Shown here piece by piece: positions 8,336 through 16,840 of a stretch of 64,000 nucleotides of DNA. How positions within the stretch are numbered: the first letter of the stretch is position 1; the number at the start of each line of letters is the position of its first letter. Below the pieces are notes generated by a model. It worked only from the letters and a program-made list of their open reading frames with translations, did not search any database and had not been told where the DNA came from. A program made the position numbers and the translations under genes. Source of the DNA: SMBSF63 sp034003545 (GTDB taxonomy: Bacteria; Chloroflexota; Anaerolineae; Anaerolineales; Anaerolineaceae); the NCBI GenBank assembly GCA_964447155.1, contig CAYURM010000001.1, positions 62,001 through 126,000 of the forward strand, given 5' to 3'.

Positions 8336-9199
8336 ATGACGCAATATAAAATGCCAAAATTCGCCGTCCTCCAGCTTTCCGGCTGTGCGGGCTGCGAAGT
8401 CTCCCTGCTGAACGCAGATGAATGGGTCGATCAATTTCAACTGGTCTACATGCCCCTGGTTGTCTCTGCCTACGAAGTGCCAGAGGTAGAAGTGCTTCTC
8501 GTCAGCGGGGGTGTGCGCAATAATGAAGACATTCACCACCTCATTGAGGCCGCCAAACGGGCCAAAAAAGTTGTTGCCGTAGGCACTTGTGCCATCTCTG
8601 GCGGTGTATCCAACCTCGGCAACCGCGATGAAGTCCGCGAGGTCTTTCTCTCCCAGAAAGAACGCATCCACCTGCCCCGCCTGCTGCCCCGCAGCCAGCC
8701 AATTGACGACTTCATCGATGTTGATATCTACCTCCCCGGCTGCCCGCCCACCCCGGAACTCTTCATGGCCCTTCTCCTCGAAAAAGAAGATTTCAAACCC
8801 TCCAAAACCGTCTGCCAGGAATGCGGCCGCAAAAAACTGATCGACATGAAACCGGAACACTTCCTCGGCTTCCAGGCCGGAAAAGTCCTGCCCGATATCT
8901 GCCTGATCAATCAGGGCTACCCGTGTGTCGGCACCTCCACCCGCGGGGGCTGCAATGCCCTTTGCACCAAACCCGGCCACCCCTGCGTGGGCTGCCGCGG
9001 TCCCTCAGACGCCTTCATTGAAAAAGAATCCAGCGCATGGTTAGGCAGCATCCAGCGTGTTTTTGAAAAAATGACTGATGTCCCTCCGGAAGAAATCTAT
9101 GAAATCCTGCGGTCTCCGCAGCTATCCCTGTTCCTGTTCCAGTTCTCGGACTATGCCCAGACAGGCAAACCGCCGCGCCCCAAAGAGAAGGTACTGTAA
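8336..9199 (+). CDS. [NiFe] hydrogenase small subunit, group 3 (MvhG-like)
   Basis: Electron-transfer subunit of a soluble [NiFe] hydrogenase; it has no Tat signal, so it is cytoplasmic. About 287 residues. Cluster ligands visible are CAGC (near residue 16), GTCAISGG, LPGCPPTPE (proximal cluster), then CQEC and a Cys-rich C-terminal block (YPCVGTSTRGGCNALC, CVGCRGP) as in F420-non-reducing/NADP-type group 3 enzymes. The ATG at 8336 is chosen over the in-frame TTG at 8330 because AGGAAA (8324-8329) is then six bases upstream. The large-subunit gene follows after 2 bp. No MvhD, flavin or Hdr partner gene is next to it, so the electron acceptor is unknown. Confidence 0.88.
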   Translation: MTQYKMPKFAVLQLSGCAGCEVSLLNADEWVDQFQLVYMPLVVSAYEVPEVEVLLVSGGVRNNEDIHHLIEAAKRAKKVVAVGTCAISGGVSNLGNRDEVREVFLSQKERIHLPRLLPRSQPIDDFIDVDIYLPGCPPTPELFMALLLEKEDFKPSKTVCQECGRKKLIDMKPEHFLGFQAGKVLPDICLINQGYPCVGTSTRGGCNALCTKPGHPCVGCRGPSDAFIEKESSAWLGSIQRVFEKMTDVPPEEIYEILRSPQLSLFLFQFSDYAQTGKPPRPKEKVL

Positions 9200-9201
9200 C
9201 C

Positions 9202-10515
9202 ATGACAACATTAACCTTTCCCATCAGCCGTATTGAAGGCCACGCCCGTGTAGTGATTGAAGTACAGGCCGGCGAAGTTGTCTCCGCCCGCTTTCAGGCC
9301 ACCGAAATGCGCGGCTTTCAGAAATTTGTGCAGGGTGTCCCCGCCGAACAAATGCCTGTCATCACGCCCCGCATCTGCGGTGTATGCTCCACCGCTCACC
9401 ACGTGGCCGCCGTCAAAGCTTTGGAAGACGCTTATGGCATCACCCCGCCCCCACTGGCAAAGAAGATCAGGAACCTGCTCCTGCTGGGGCAGTTGATCCA
9501 GAATCAGGCTACCTCCCTGTTCATCTTCACCATGCCCGACCGGGTGGGCGTTGACAGTATTTTTCACATGTCACAGGAAGAAGCTTCCAGCGAAACCCAG
9601 TTCAACATTGCTCAATGCGCCTTGCGCGTTCGCAAGATCGGCACCGACCTGATCACCCTGGCCGGCGGGCAGTTCATCCATCCCGTCAAAGCCGTCATTG
9701 GCGGCGTCACCAGCGGCATCGAACCCGAAAAAGCCGAGGCCATGCGCCAGCGCATGCTAAAATTGCTCCCCCGTGCCTGCGCATTGGTGGATGAATACTG
9801 GGAGCTGTCCGCCCAAATGCGCGACCGCATCGGCTCCTGGGGGGATGACCAACCGGCCTATTACATCGCTTCCACCGGCGAAACGAAACCGGATCTGGAC
9901 ACAGATTCCATCCGCATTATGGAACCCGGTGGCAGGATTGTTGAGAATTTTCAGCCCAAAGACTTTAGAAAATTTCTCAATTATGAAGATACCATTTACA
10001 GTTACGCCGGCCAGAGCAGCTTCCAGGGCAAGGTATTGCGCGCCAACAGCCTCGCCCGCATGAATATGATCAAATCCCTCGCCACCCCCCTGGCAGATGA
10101 CTACCTGCAGCGGCTGGAAGCAGAATACGGCAAACCCGCCCATCCCATCCTGCTGTTTGACCTGTGCCGCGGCATTGAACTGGTATATGCCTTTGAGCGC
10201 GCCATCGAAATTCTGTCTGAGCCGCTCGATAATGAAGACACCGATTCGCCCTACACCCCGCGTGATGGCGAGGGCTATGGCCTCGTCGAAGCCCCGCGCG
10301 GGCCGCTTATCCATCACTATGCTATTCAAAAAGGCAAGATCACCAGCGCTGAATTCATCATCCCCACCGTACACAATATGCTTGCCATTGAACGCGCCCT
10401 CAAGGTGGCCGCCCGGCGCTATGTCAACAGCGAGCAGATTAACCTGGAACTGGAAAAAGCCGTCGGCCGCGTTGTGCGTGCCTTTGACCCCTGCATCGCC
10501 TGTGCAACGCAGTGA
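9202..10515 (+). CDS. [NiFe] hydrogenase large subunit without C-terminal extension
   Basis: Catalytic subunit that activates H2 at a Ni-Fe(CN)2CO site. The N-terminal motif RICGVCSTAHH supplies Cys59 and Cys62, and the C-terminal motif DPCIACATQ supplies Cys431 and Cys434. The protein ends three residues after the last ligand, exactly where the maturation endopeptidase normally cleaves (usual DPCxxCxxH/R followed by a removed tail), with Gln in place of His. It should therefore need no proteolytic maturation. Group 3 features elsewhere are normal (SRIEGHARV at the start, 437 residues). It forms a two-gene unit with the small subunit; no hyp genes are in the window. Confidence 0.88.
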   Translation: MTTLTFPISRIEGHARVVIEVQAGEVVSARFQATEMRGFQKFVQGVPAEQMPVITPRICGVCSTAHHVAAVKALEDAYGITPPPLAKKIRNLLLLGQLIQNQATSLFIFTMPDRVGVDSIFHMSQEEASSETQFNIAQCALRVRKIGTDLITLAGGQFIHPVKAVIGGVTSGIEPEKAEAMRQRMLKLLPRACALVDEYWELSAQMRDRIGSWGDDQPAYYIASTGETKPDLDTDSIRIMEPGGRIVENFQPKDFRKFLNYEDTIYSYAGQSSFQGKVLRANSLARMNMIKSLATPLADDYLQRLEAEYGKPAHPILLFDLCRGIELVYAFERAIEILSEPLDNEDTDSPYTPRDGEGYGLVEAPRGPLIHHYAIQKGKITSAEFIIPTVHNMLAIERALKVAARRYVNSEQINLELEKAVGRVVRAFDPCIACATQ

Positions 10516-11068
10516 AGCAGCCACACAATAACATAGTACAAATGTCTATGACCCTGTCTTTGTATTTTTGTTAACCACACCGTATGATAAATATGAGGAA
10601 AATTCCAGTATAATAAAAGTGATAAAAACAAATTACAAATTATTTAAATATCGTGCTTAATTTTTTAATGTATGGTCTACGCTGTGTAAATCAGGATCGC
10701 ATTTGCCACCTTAAAAGTCAATAAAGCCCATTAAGAAAAGGGGGTTATTTTGAGAAATGAAAATCGGGCAAATCACAGCTTTCCCGGTAAAACGGATCAA
10801 GAGATTCGGGAATTTAATCTCAACCCCATCCTGGCTCCACTATTTTATCAACCTGATCTATCTACCCCTTCCCTGGCCGCAGATCGAATGCGTTATCAGC
10901 ATCCGCCCAACGAATGGGAACAAAAGGCCACCTTTTGCCTTATGGCCGCCAGCATCAAATCCTCTGCTCACTCCCCTCCCACACCCATTTTTCTTACCTG
11001 AATAACGAAATATTTCACTAATCCACATCGTTTAAAATCTTTATTTTTTTCCGAAAGGATTTCATCAC
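10516..11068. other. AT-rich intergenic region upstream of the large secreted protein
   Basis: 553 bp with lower GC than its flanks. Two overlapping open frames of about 82 codons (10750-11001, 10757-11005) have no recognisable similarity or codon character, and I do not call them. The stretch TTTTTTTCCGAAAGGA just before 11069 gives the ribosome-binding site of the next gene. No clear terminator or promoter could be assigned. Confidence 0.5.
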
Positions 11069-14000
11069 ATGTCCAAGAAAACAAGTTTCTTCACGCTCAC
11101 ACTCGTACTGGCAATGCTTTTCAGCACAACCTCACCGGCAGCAGCGTTCACGCAAGGCGAAATCCCCGTTGCCGCAGCGCCGGCCCAATCCCTGATCGAA
11201 CCGCCCCCTCCGCCATTTGAAGATACACAATATTTTCATACAGAAGCAGCCGGTGCGATTGATGGAAACGAATTCATTAAAACTGTAATTGGTAGTCCCC
11301 CTACCCCTCCCGCAGGCTATGTCAGGACTACTGTTGCGGATCTTCCTGAACCCCATTTACAAGCTGGTATCAACACACTCACCCAGGTCCCTGCTTTCAC
11401 CTGGGTACATGGTTGTGCTGCGACTTCGGCTGCCATGGTAGCTTCCTATTATGATCGGACTTTCTTTGCAAATATGTATACTGGCCCGACCAATGATGGT
11501 GTCGTGCCAATGGATAATAGCTCATGGGGAATATGGGTGGATGCCACCGGATTCCCAGAGGCGCAAATGCCGCTCAGCGCTTCCCGCCTGAATTTGGATG
11601 GCCGCACAACCAAAGGTCATGTAGATGACTATTGGAGAGGCTATGGAAACTCGGACGATGATCCCTTCATAGGCAACTGGGTAGAACACAGCTACGGCGA
11701 CAGCCTCGGCGATTACATGCGAACCAACCAATCCAATTTTGGCAACCCGGATGGCGCTACCAGTTTTTACGCCTATACGACTTACCCCGGCCCTTTCACA
11801 TGTAGTCAAATGGAAAACCATGGTATCGATGATGATGGCACCGTTGGAGTGAAAAATTTCTACGAAGCCCGCGGGTATACGGTTACCGATTGTTATACGC
11901 AAAGAACTGATCTGCCTGGCGGATTCAATTTTGAGGACTATAAAGCTGAAATCGATGCTGGCTATCCAGTCATTTTCCACGTACGGGGACACACCATGGT
12001 CGGCGTTGGCTATAACGACATCGGCCAAACCATGTACATCCACGACACTTGGGATTACAGCAACCATACCATGACATGGGGGGGCAGTTACTCTGGCATG
12101 AGTATGTACGCTGTCAGCATCGTCCACCTGAAACCACAAATTCTGGCAGCAGGCATTTATAACGACGACGCACAGGAAATCACCTACAGTCCCAACTGGA
12201 TCACTTCTACCAAGGCCAATCACTATGACGGTGATATCCATTTGTCCAACGAGATCAACAACTACGCCAATTTTAAATTTGCCGGGGGAACCTTCAAAAT
12301 CCGGTATTCCCGCACGGATGACTATGGCGAAATGAATGTCTACGTGGACGATGCCTTTGTTGCTGCGATCAATCAATACAACATCCCCACCGACTACCAA
12401 AACGAATGGACCAGCACGGAGTACCCGGCCGGAGAACATACCGTCCGTCTGGTACACGCCTCAGGCAGCAAAGTCAGTCTGGATGCGATTGAAACGGAAT
12501 TGCCCTGCGTCACCCTGACCCTGGAACACAGCGGCAACGGTACCGACCCGACTGCTTCCCCCTCCCAATCTGCAAATTGTGCCAACGTTGGTGACTATAA
12601 TGCCCTGGAGGAAATCACATTAACTGCACACCCGGCGGACGATTCTATTCTCGATACTTGGGAAGGAACCGCCGATGATGAAAATTACAGCTGGACAAAT
12701 ACAGTTTATATGCCCTTTACGGATCACACCGTAACCGCCCACTATTACACACCCCCTGGTCCAGGCACCTATGAAAATACAGACCCTGATGTATATACTT
12801 GGGGCGATTGGACTACCTGGAATGATGGCCGTGCCTCAGGCAGCAGTACCCTGTACAGCAATGACGAGAATGCCGGAGCCGAATTATTGTTCAATGGCCG
12901 TCAGGTATCCCTGATCTTCACCCGCTACACCAGCCGGGGCAATATTGCCATTAGCATTGATGGCAATGCACCGGTACTTCTCAACCAGTATGGCAGCATC
13001 CTCTCCTTCCAGAACCGCTGGGACAGCCCGCTCATGGATGAGGGAGTGCATTATATCGAAGTATTCCATCCAGGCGGCACTCACTATATCGACTTTGACG
13101 CCTTCATTGTTTCCAGACCGGATACCATTGCCCCGGCAGCAGTTACCCTTTCTGCCGCTACCGGCACCAACACCGGCCAGGTGGACCTGAACTGGAATGC
13201 CCCAGGTGACGACGACACGACTGGCACAGCCACTGAATATGTCGTGCGCTACGCCGCCTCCGCCATTGACACCCAGGCCAAATGGGATGCCGCCACAAAC
13301 GTGACCGGCGAGCCCACGCCGCTGGCCGCTGGCACCGCTCAATCGATGACCGTTTCCGGTCTCAACCCTGGTCAAACCTATTACTTCGCCCTGCGTACCC
13401 TGGATGAAGCCAATAACCTCGCTGCGTTGTCCAATTCACCATCCGCAGCAGCCCAGTCACCCGTTCCCGTCAGCCCTGGCACCTATGAAAACGATGAACC
13501 CAATATCGTCTACACGGGCAATTGGACGACCTGGACCACTGCCAACGCTTCCGGCGGCAGCACCCGCTACAGTAATGATCCCGCTGCCAGTGCCACGTTG
13601 ACCTTTACTGGCCGTCAGGTCTCGCTGCTCTTCACCCGCTACACCAGCCGCGGCAACATCCAGATCACGATTGACGGCGGCACACCGGTGCTGCTTAATC
13701 AATACGGCAGCGGTCTGACCTTCAAGAACCGCTGGGACAGCCCGCTCATGACGACAGGCACCCACACCGTCAAATTCAGCCATCCCGGCGGGGCGAAATA
13801 TATCGACCTGGACGCGATCATCATCTCCGATCCCGAATCCATCCCGCCCGCGGCAGTCACACTGAACGCCGCCACTGGCAGCAACAACGGCGAGGTCGAC
13901 CTCAACTGGAACGCACCCGGCGACGACGATATGACCGGCATCGCCACAGAATACATCCTCCGTTACGCCGCCAGCGCGATCGATACCGAAGCCAAATGGG

Positions 14001-16759
14001 AGGCCGCCTCGGATTTGCCGGGCGAACCCGTGCCATTGGTGGCCGGTACGCCGCAAACCATGACCGTCAGTCTCACCCCCGGTCAGACCTATTACTTCGC
14101 CATGCGCGCCGTGGACGATTCCAGCAACCTTTCCCCCCTGGGAAATTCTCCGGCTGCACAGGCTAAAGCTCCCACGCCGGTCGTGCCTGGCACCTACCAA
14201 AACGAAGATACGAATATCGTCTACACGGGCAACTGGACGACCTGGAACGATGCCCGCGCTTCTGGCGGCAGCACGCGTTACAGCAATGATCCCGCTGCCA
14301 GTGCCACATTGACCTTCACCGGCCGACAGGTCTCGCTGCTCTTCACCCGCTACACCAGCCGCGGCAATATCCAGATCACGATTGACGACGGCACACCGGT
14401 GCTGCTCAATCAATACGGCAGCGGCCTGACCTTCAAGAACCGCTGGGACAGCCCGCTCATGACGACAGGCACCCACACCGTCAAATTCAGCCATCCCGGC
14501 GGGGCGAAATATATCGACCTGGACGCGATCATCATCTCCGATCCCGAATCCATCCCGCCCGCGGCAGTCACACTGAACGCCGCCACTGGCAGCAACAACG
14601 GCGAGGTCGACCTCAACTGGAACGCACCCGGCGACGACGATATGACCGGCATCGCCACAGAATACATCCTCCGTTACGCCGCCAGCGCGATCGATACCGA
14701 AGCCAAATGGGACGCCGCCACAGACGTGACCGGCGAGCCTACACCCCTGGTCGCCGGTACTGCGCAATCCATGGTTGTTTCCGGCCTCGTCCCCGGGCAG
14801 ACTTACTTCTTTGTTCTGCGTGCGCTGGACGACTCCAATAACCTTTCTGCCCTGGGCAATTCACCCTCGGCAGCAGCCAAAGCGCCCACCCCGGTCGGCG
14901 GCGGTACCTACGAAAACGAAGATACAAACATCATTTATGCCGGTAACTGGACGGTATGGAATACGACCGGCGCCTCCGGTGGCAGCACCCGCTACAGCAA
15001 TGATCCCGCTGCCAGCGCCACGTTGACCTTCTCCGGCCGTCAGGTCTCGCTGCTCTTTACCCGCTACACCAGCCGCGGCAACATCGCCATCACGATTGAC
15101 GGCGGCACCCCCGTGCTGCTCAATCAATACGGCAGCGGCCTGACCTTCAAGAACCGCTGGGACAGCCCGCTTATGGACGCTGGCACCCACACCGTCAAAT
15201 TCAGCCACCCCGGTGGGGCAAAATATATCGACCTGGACGCGATCATCATCTCCAATCCCGAATCCATCCCGCCCGCGGCAGTCACACTGAACGCCGCCAC
15301 TGGCAGCAACAACGGCGAGGTCGACCTCAACTGGAACGCACCCGGCGACGACGATATGACCGGCATCGCCACAGAATACATCCTCCGTTACGCCGCCAGC
15401 GCGATCGATACCGAAGCCAAATGGGAGGCCGCCACAGACGTGACCGGCGAGCCCGCTCCATTGGTGGCTGGCACACCCCAGGCGATGACCGTCGTGCTTA
15501 CCCCCGCACAGACCTATTTCTTTGCCCTGCGCGCCCTGGACGACTCCAATAACCTTTCTGCCCTGGGCAATTCACCATCGGCACAGGCCAAGGCGCCCAT
15601 TCCGGTGAATGAGGGAACCTACGAGAACGAAGACTCAAACATCGTTTACACTGGCAACTGGACGGTATGGAATCATGCCAGCACTTCCGGCGGCAGCACC
15701 CGCTACAGCAATGATCCCGCTGCCAGCGCCACGTTGACCTTCTCCGGCCGTCAGGTCTCGCTGCTCTTTACCCGCTACACCAGCCGCGGCAACATCGCCA
15801 TCACGATTGACGGCGGCACCCCCGTGCTGCTCAATCAATACGGCAGCGGCCTGACCTTCAAGAACCGCTGGGACAGCCCGCTTATGAACGCTGGCACCCA
15901 CACCGTCAAATTCAGCCACCCCGGCGGGGCAAAATATATCGACCTGGACGCGATCATCATCGCCGACCCTGAATCCATCCCGCCCGCAACCATCTCGTTG
16001 AATGCCGCTTCCGGCCCCGAGTATGGTGAAATCTACCTGGACTGGAACTCCCCAGGTGACGACGGAATGAGTGGCACCGCCATGACCTATATCATGCGCT
16101 ATGCCCAATACGCAATTGACACCGAAGCCAAATGGGACGCTGCCACAGATGTCACCGGTGAGCCCAGACCTTTGTTGGCAGGCACCCACCAAAACATGAC
16201 CGTCTCCAACCTCGTGCCCGGAAGGACCTATTATTTTGCGCTGCGCGCCGTGGATGACTTCAATAACATTTCCGCCCTGTCCAACTCGCCATCGGCAGTA
16301 GCTACAGCGCCAGAACCGGTTACCGAAGGCCTGTATGAGCAAACCGACTCCCACATCATTTACAAAGGCAATTGGCAGACCTGGAATGATTCTCGCGCCT
16401 CCGGTGGCTCCATTACATACAGCAATGACAATACCGCATCTGCCGCGCTGACTTTCGTTGGAGAGCAAATCCGGTTGATCTACACTCGTTACACCACCCG
16501 CGGCGATATAGAAATCACAATTGATGGGTACACATATCCACTTTTCAACCAGTACGGCAGCGGCCTGGTCTACCAAAATTGGTTGACAATCTACGGCATG
16601 GACCCCGGGGAACACACTATTACATTCCGACACCCTGGTGGAAGCCATTACATTGACATTGACGCCCTGCAAGTCTTTACGGTATCCACCTATTCCCGCC
16701 CCGGGATTTCGGAAGATGGCAGCTTTGCTATCGATGCCAGCGAGGGAATTCAACCCTGA
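11069..16759 (+). CDS. Large secreted C39-like cysteine peptidase with galactose-binding-like/FN3 repeats
   Basis: An exported 1896-residue protein. The signal peptide ends near AAAF (residue 26). Residues about 95-345 form a C39-type papain-fold domain with candidate triad Cys116 (WVHGCAATSAAM), His308 (RGHTMVGVGY) and Asp326 (HDTW). A divergent beta-sandwich and an InlB-repeat-like stretch (TLTLEHSGNGTDPT) follow. Six galactose-binding-like modules then start at 12764, 13478, 14189, 14903, 15614 and 16328 (motif G-TYEN-D--I-Y-GNW, ending HPGGAKYIDLDAI), separated by five fibronectin-III-like modules (VDLNWNAPGDDD, TYYFALRAVDD). No sortase or transmembrane anchor is visible. The role is probably extracellular binding with proteolysis or a catalytic relic; the substrate is unknown. 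Confidence 0.8.
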   Translation: MSKKTSFFTLTLVLAMLFSTTSPAAAFTQGEIPVAAAPAQSLIEPPPPPFEDTQYFHTEAAGAIDGNEFIKTVIGSPPTPPAGYVRTTVADLPEPHLQAGINTLTQVPAFTWVHGCAATSAAMVASYYDRTFFANMYTGPTNDGVVPMDNSSWGIWVDATGFPEAQMPLSASRLNLDGRTTKGHVDDYWRGYGNSDDDPFIGNWVEHSYGDSLGDYMRTNQSNFGNPDGATSFYAYTTYPGPFTCSQMENHGIDDDGTVGVKNFYEARGYTVTDCYTQRTDLPGGFNFEDYKAEIDAGYPVIFHVRGHTMVGVGYNDIGQTMYIHDTWDYSNHTMTWGGSYSGMSMYAVSIVHLKPQILAAGIYNDDAQEITYSPNWITSTKANHYDGDIHLSNEINNYANFKFAGGTFKIRYSRTDDYGEMNVYVDDAFVAAINQYNIPTDYQNEWTSTEYPAGEHTVRLVHASGSKVSLDAIETELPCVTLTLEHSGNGTDPTASPSQSANCANVGDYNALEEITLTAHPADDSILDTWEGTADDENYSWTNTVYMPFTDHTVTAHYYTPPGPGTYENTDPDVYTWGDWTTWNDGRASGSSTLYSNDENAGAELLFNGRQVSLIFTRYTSRGNIAISIDGNAPVLLNQYGSILSFQNRWDSPLMDEGVHYIEVFHPGGTHYIDFDAFIVSRPDTIAPAAVTLSAATGTNTGQVDLNWNAPGDDDTTGTATEYVVRYAASAIDTQAKWDAATNVTGEPTPLAAGTAQSMTVSGLNPGQTYYFALRTLDEANNLAALSNSPSAAAQSPVPVSPGTYENDEPNIVYTGNWTTWTTANASGGSTRYSNDPAASATLTFTGRQVSLLFTRYTSRGNIQITIDGGTPVLLNQYGSGLTFKNRWDSPLMTTGTHTVKFSHPGGAKYIDLDAIIISDPESIPPAAVTLNAATGSNNGEVDLNWNAPGDDDMTGIATEYILRYAASAIDTEAKWEAASDLPGEPVPLVAGTPQTMTVSLTPGQTYYFAMRAVDDSSNLSPLGNSPAAQAKAPTPVVPGTYQNEDTNIVYTGNWTTWNDARASGGSTRYSNDPAASATLTFTGRQVSLLFTRYTSRGNIQITIDDGTPVLLNQYGSGLTFKNRWDSPLMTTGTHTVKFSHPGGAKYIDLDAIIISDPESIPPAAVTLNAATGSNNGEVDLNWNAPGDDDMTGIATEYILRYAASAIDTEAKWDAATDVTGEPTPLVAGTAQSMVVSGLVPGQTYFFVLRALDDSNNLSALGNSPSAAAKAPTPVGGGTYENEDTNIIYAGNWTVWNTTGASGGSTRYSNDPAASATLTFSGRQVSLLFTRYTSRGNIAITIDGGTPVLLNQYGSGLTFKNRWDSPLMDAGTHTVKFSHPGGAKYIDLDAIIISNPESIPPAAVTLNAATGSNNGEVDLNWNAPGDDDMTGIATEYILRYAASAIDTEAKWEAATDVTGEPAPLVAGTPQAMTVVLTPAQTYFFALRALDDSNNLSALGNSPSAQAKAPIPVNEGTYENEDSNIVYTGNWTVWNHASTSGGSTRYSNDPAASATLTFSGRQVSLLFTRYTSRGNIAITIDGGTPVLLNQYGSGLTFKNRWDSPLMNAGTHTVKFSHPGGAKYIDLDAIIIADPESIPPATISLNAASGPEYGEIYLDWNSPGDDGMSGTAMTYIMRYAQYAIDTEAKWDAATDVTGEPRPLLAGTHQNMTVSNLVPGRTYYFALRAVDDFNNISALSNSPSAVATAPEPVTEGLYEQTDSHIIYKGNWQTWNDSRASGGSITYSNDNTASAALTFVGEQIRLIYTRYTTRGDIEITIDGYTYPLFNQYGSGLVYQNWLTIYGMDPGEHTITFRHPGGSHYIDIDALQVFTVSTYSRPGISEDGSFAIDASEGIQP
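12764..16690 (+). repeat. Tandem 711/714-bp repeats inside the secreted protein gene
   Basis: Units begin at 12764, 13478, 14189, 14903 and 15614, with a final half unit at 16328. Spacing alternates 714, 711, 714, 711, 714 bp. Units 2-5 are nearly identical in DNA over several hundred bases; for example 13699-13956, 14410-14667 and 15124-15381 translate almost identically even in an antisense frame. The first and last units are diverged. Confidence 0.9.
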
Positions 16760-16812
16760 CCCGGCACACCTGTGGGAATAAAGCAGTTATTTTCCCCGGT
16801 GATAAAAAAATT

Positions 16813-16836
16813 AGCCCCGCTCGTTTGAGCGGGGCT
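16813..16836. terminator. Bidirectional terminator between convergent genes
   Basis: A 10-bp perfect stem (AGCCCCGCTC / GAGCGGGGCT) with a GTTT loop. An A-run on the left side gives a U-tract for the minus-strand alpha-galactosidase transcript; TTCTCTT follows on the plus side. Confidence 0.85.
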
Positions 16837-16840
16837 TCTC

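Noticed and set aside
10750..11005. Two overlapping open frames of about 82 codons in the AT-rich gap
   Set aside because: Non-ATG or poorly initiated, no similarity recognised, and two frames open together suggest chance.
13457..14767. 436-codon antisense frame within the secreted repeat protein
   Set aside because: It repeats only because the sense repeats do; the amino acid pattern is that of a reverse-frame shadow.
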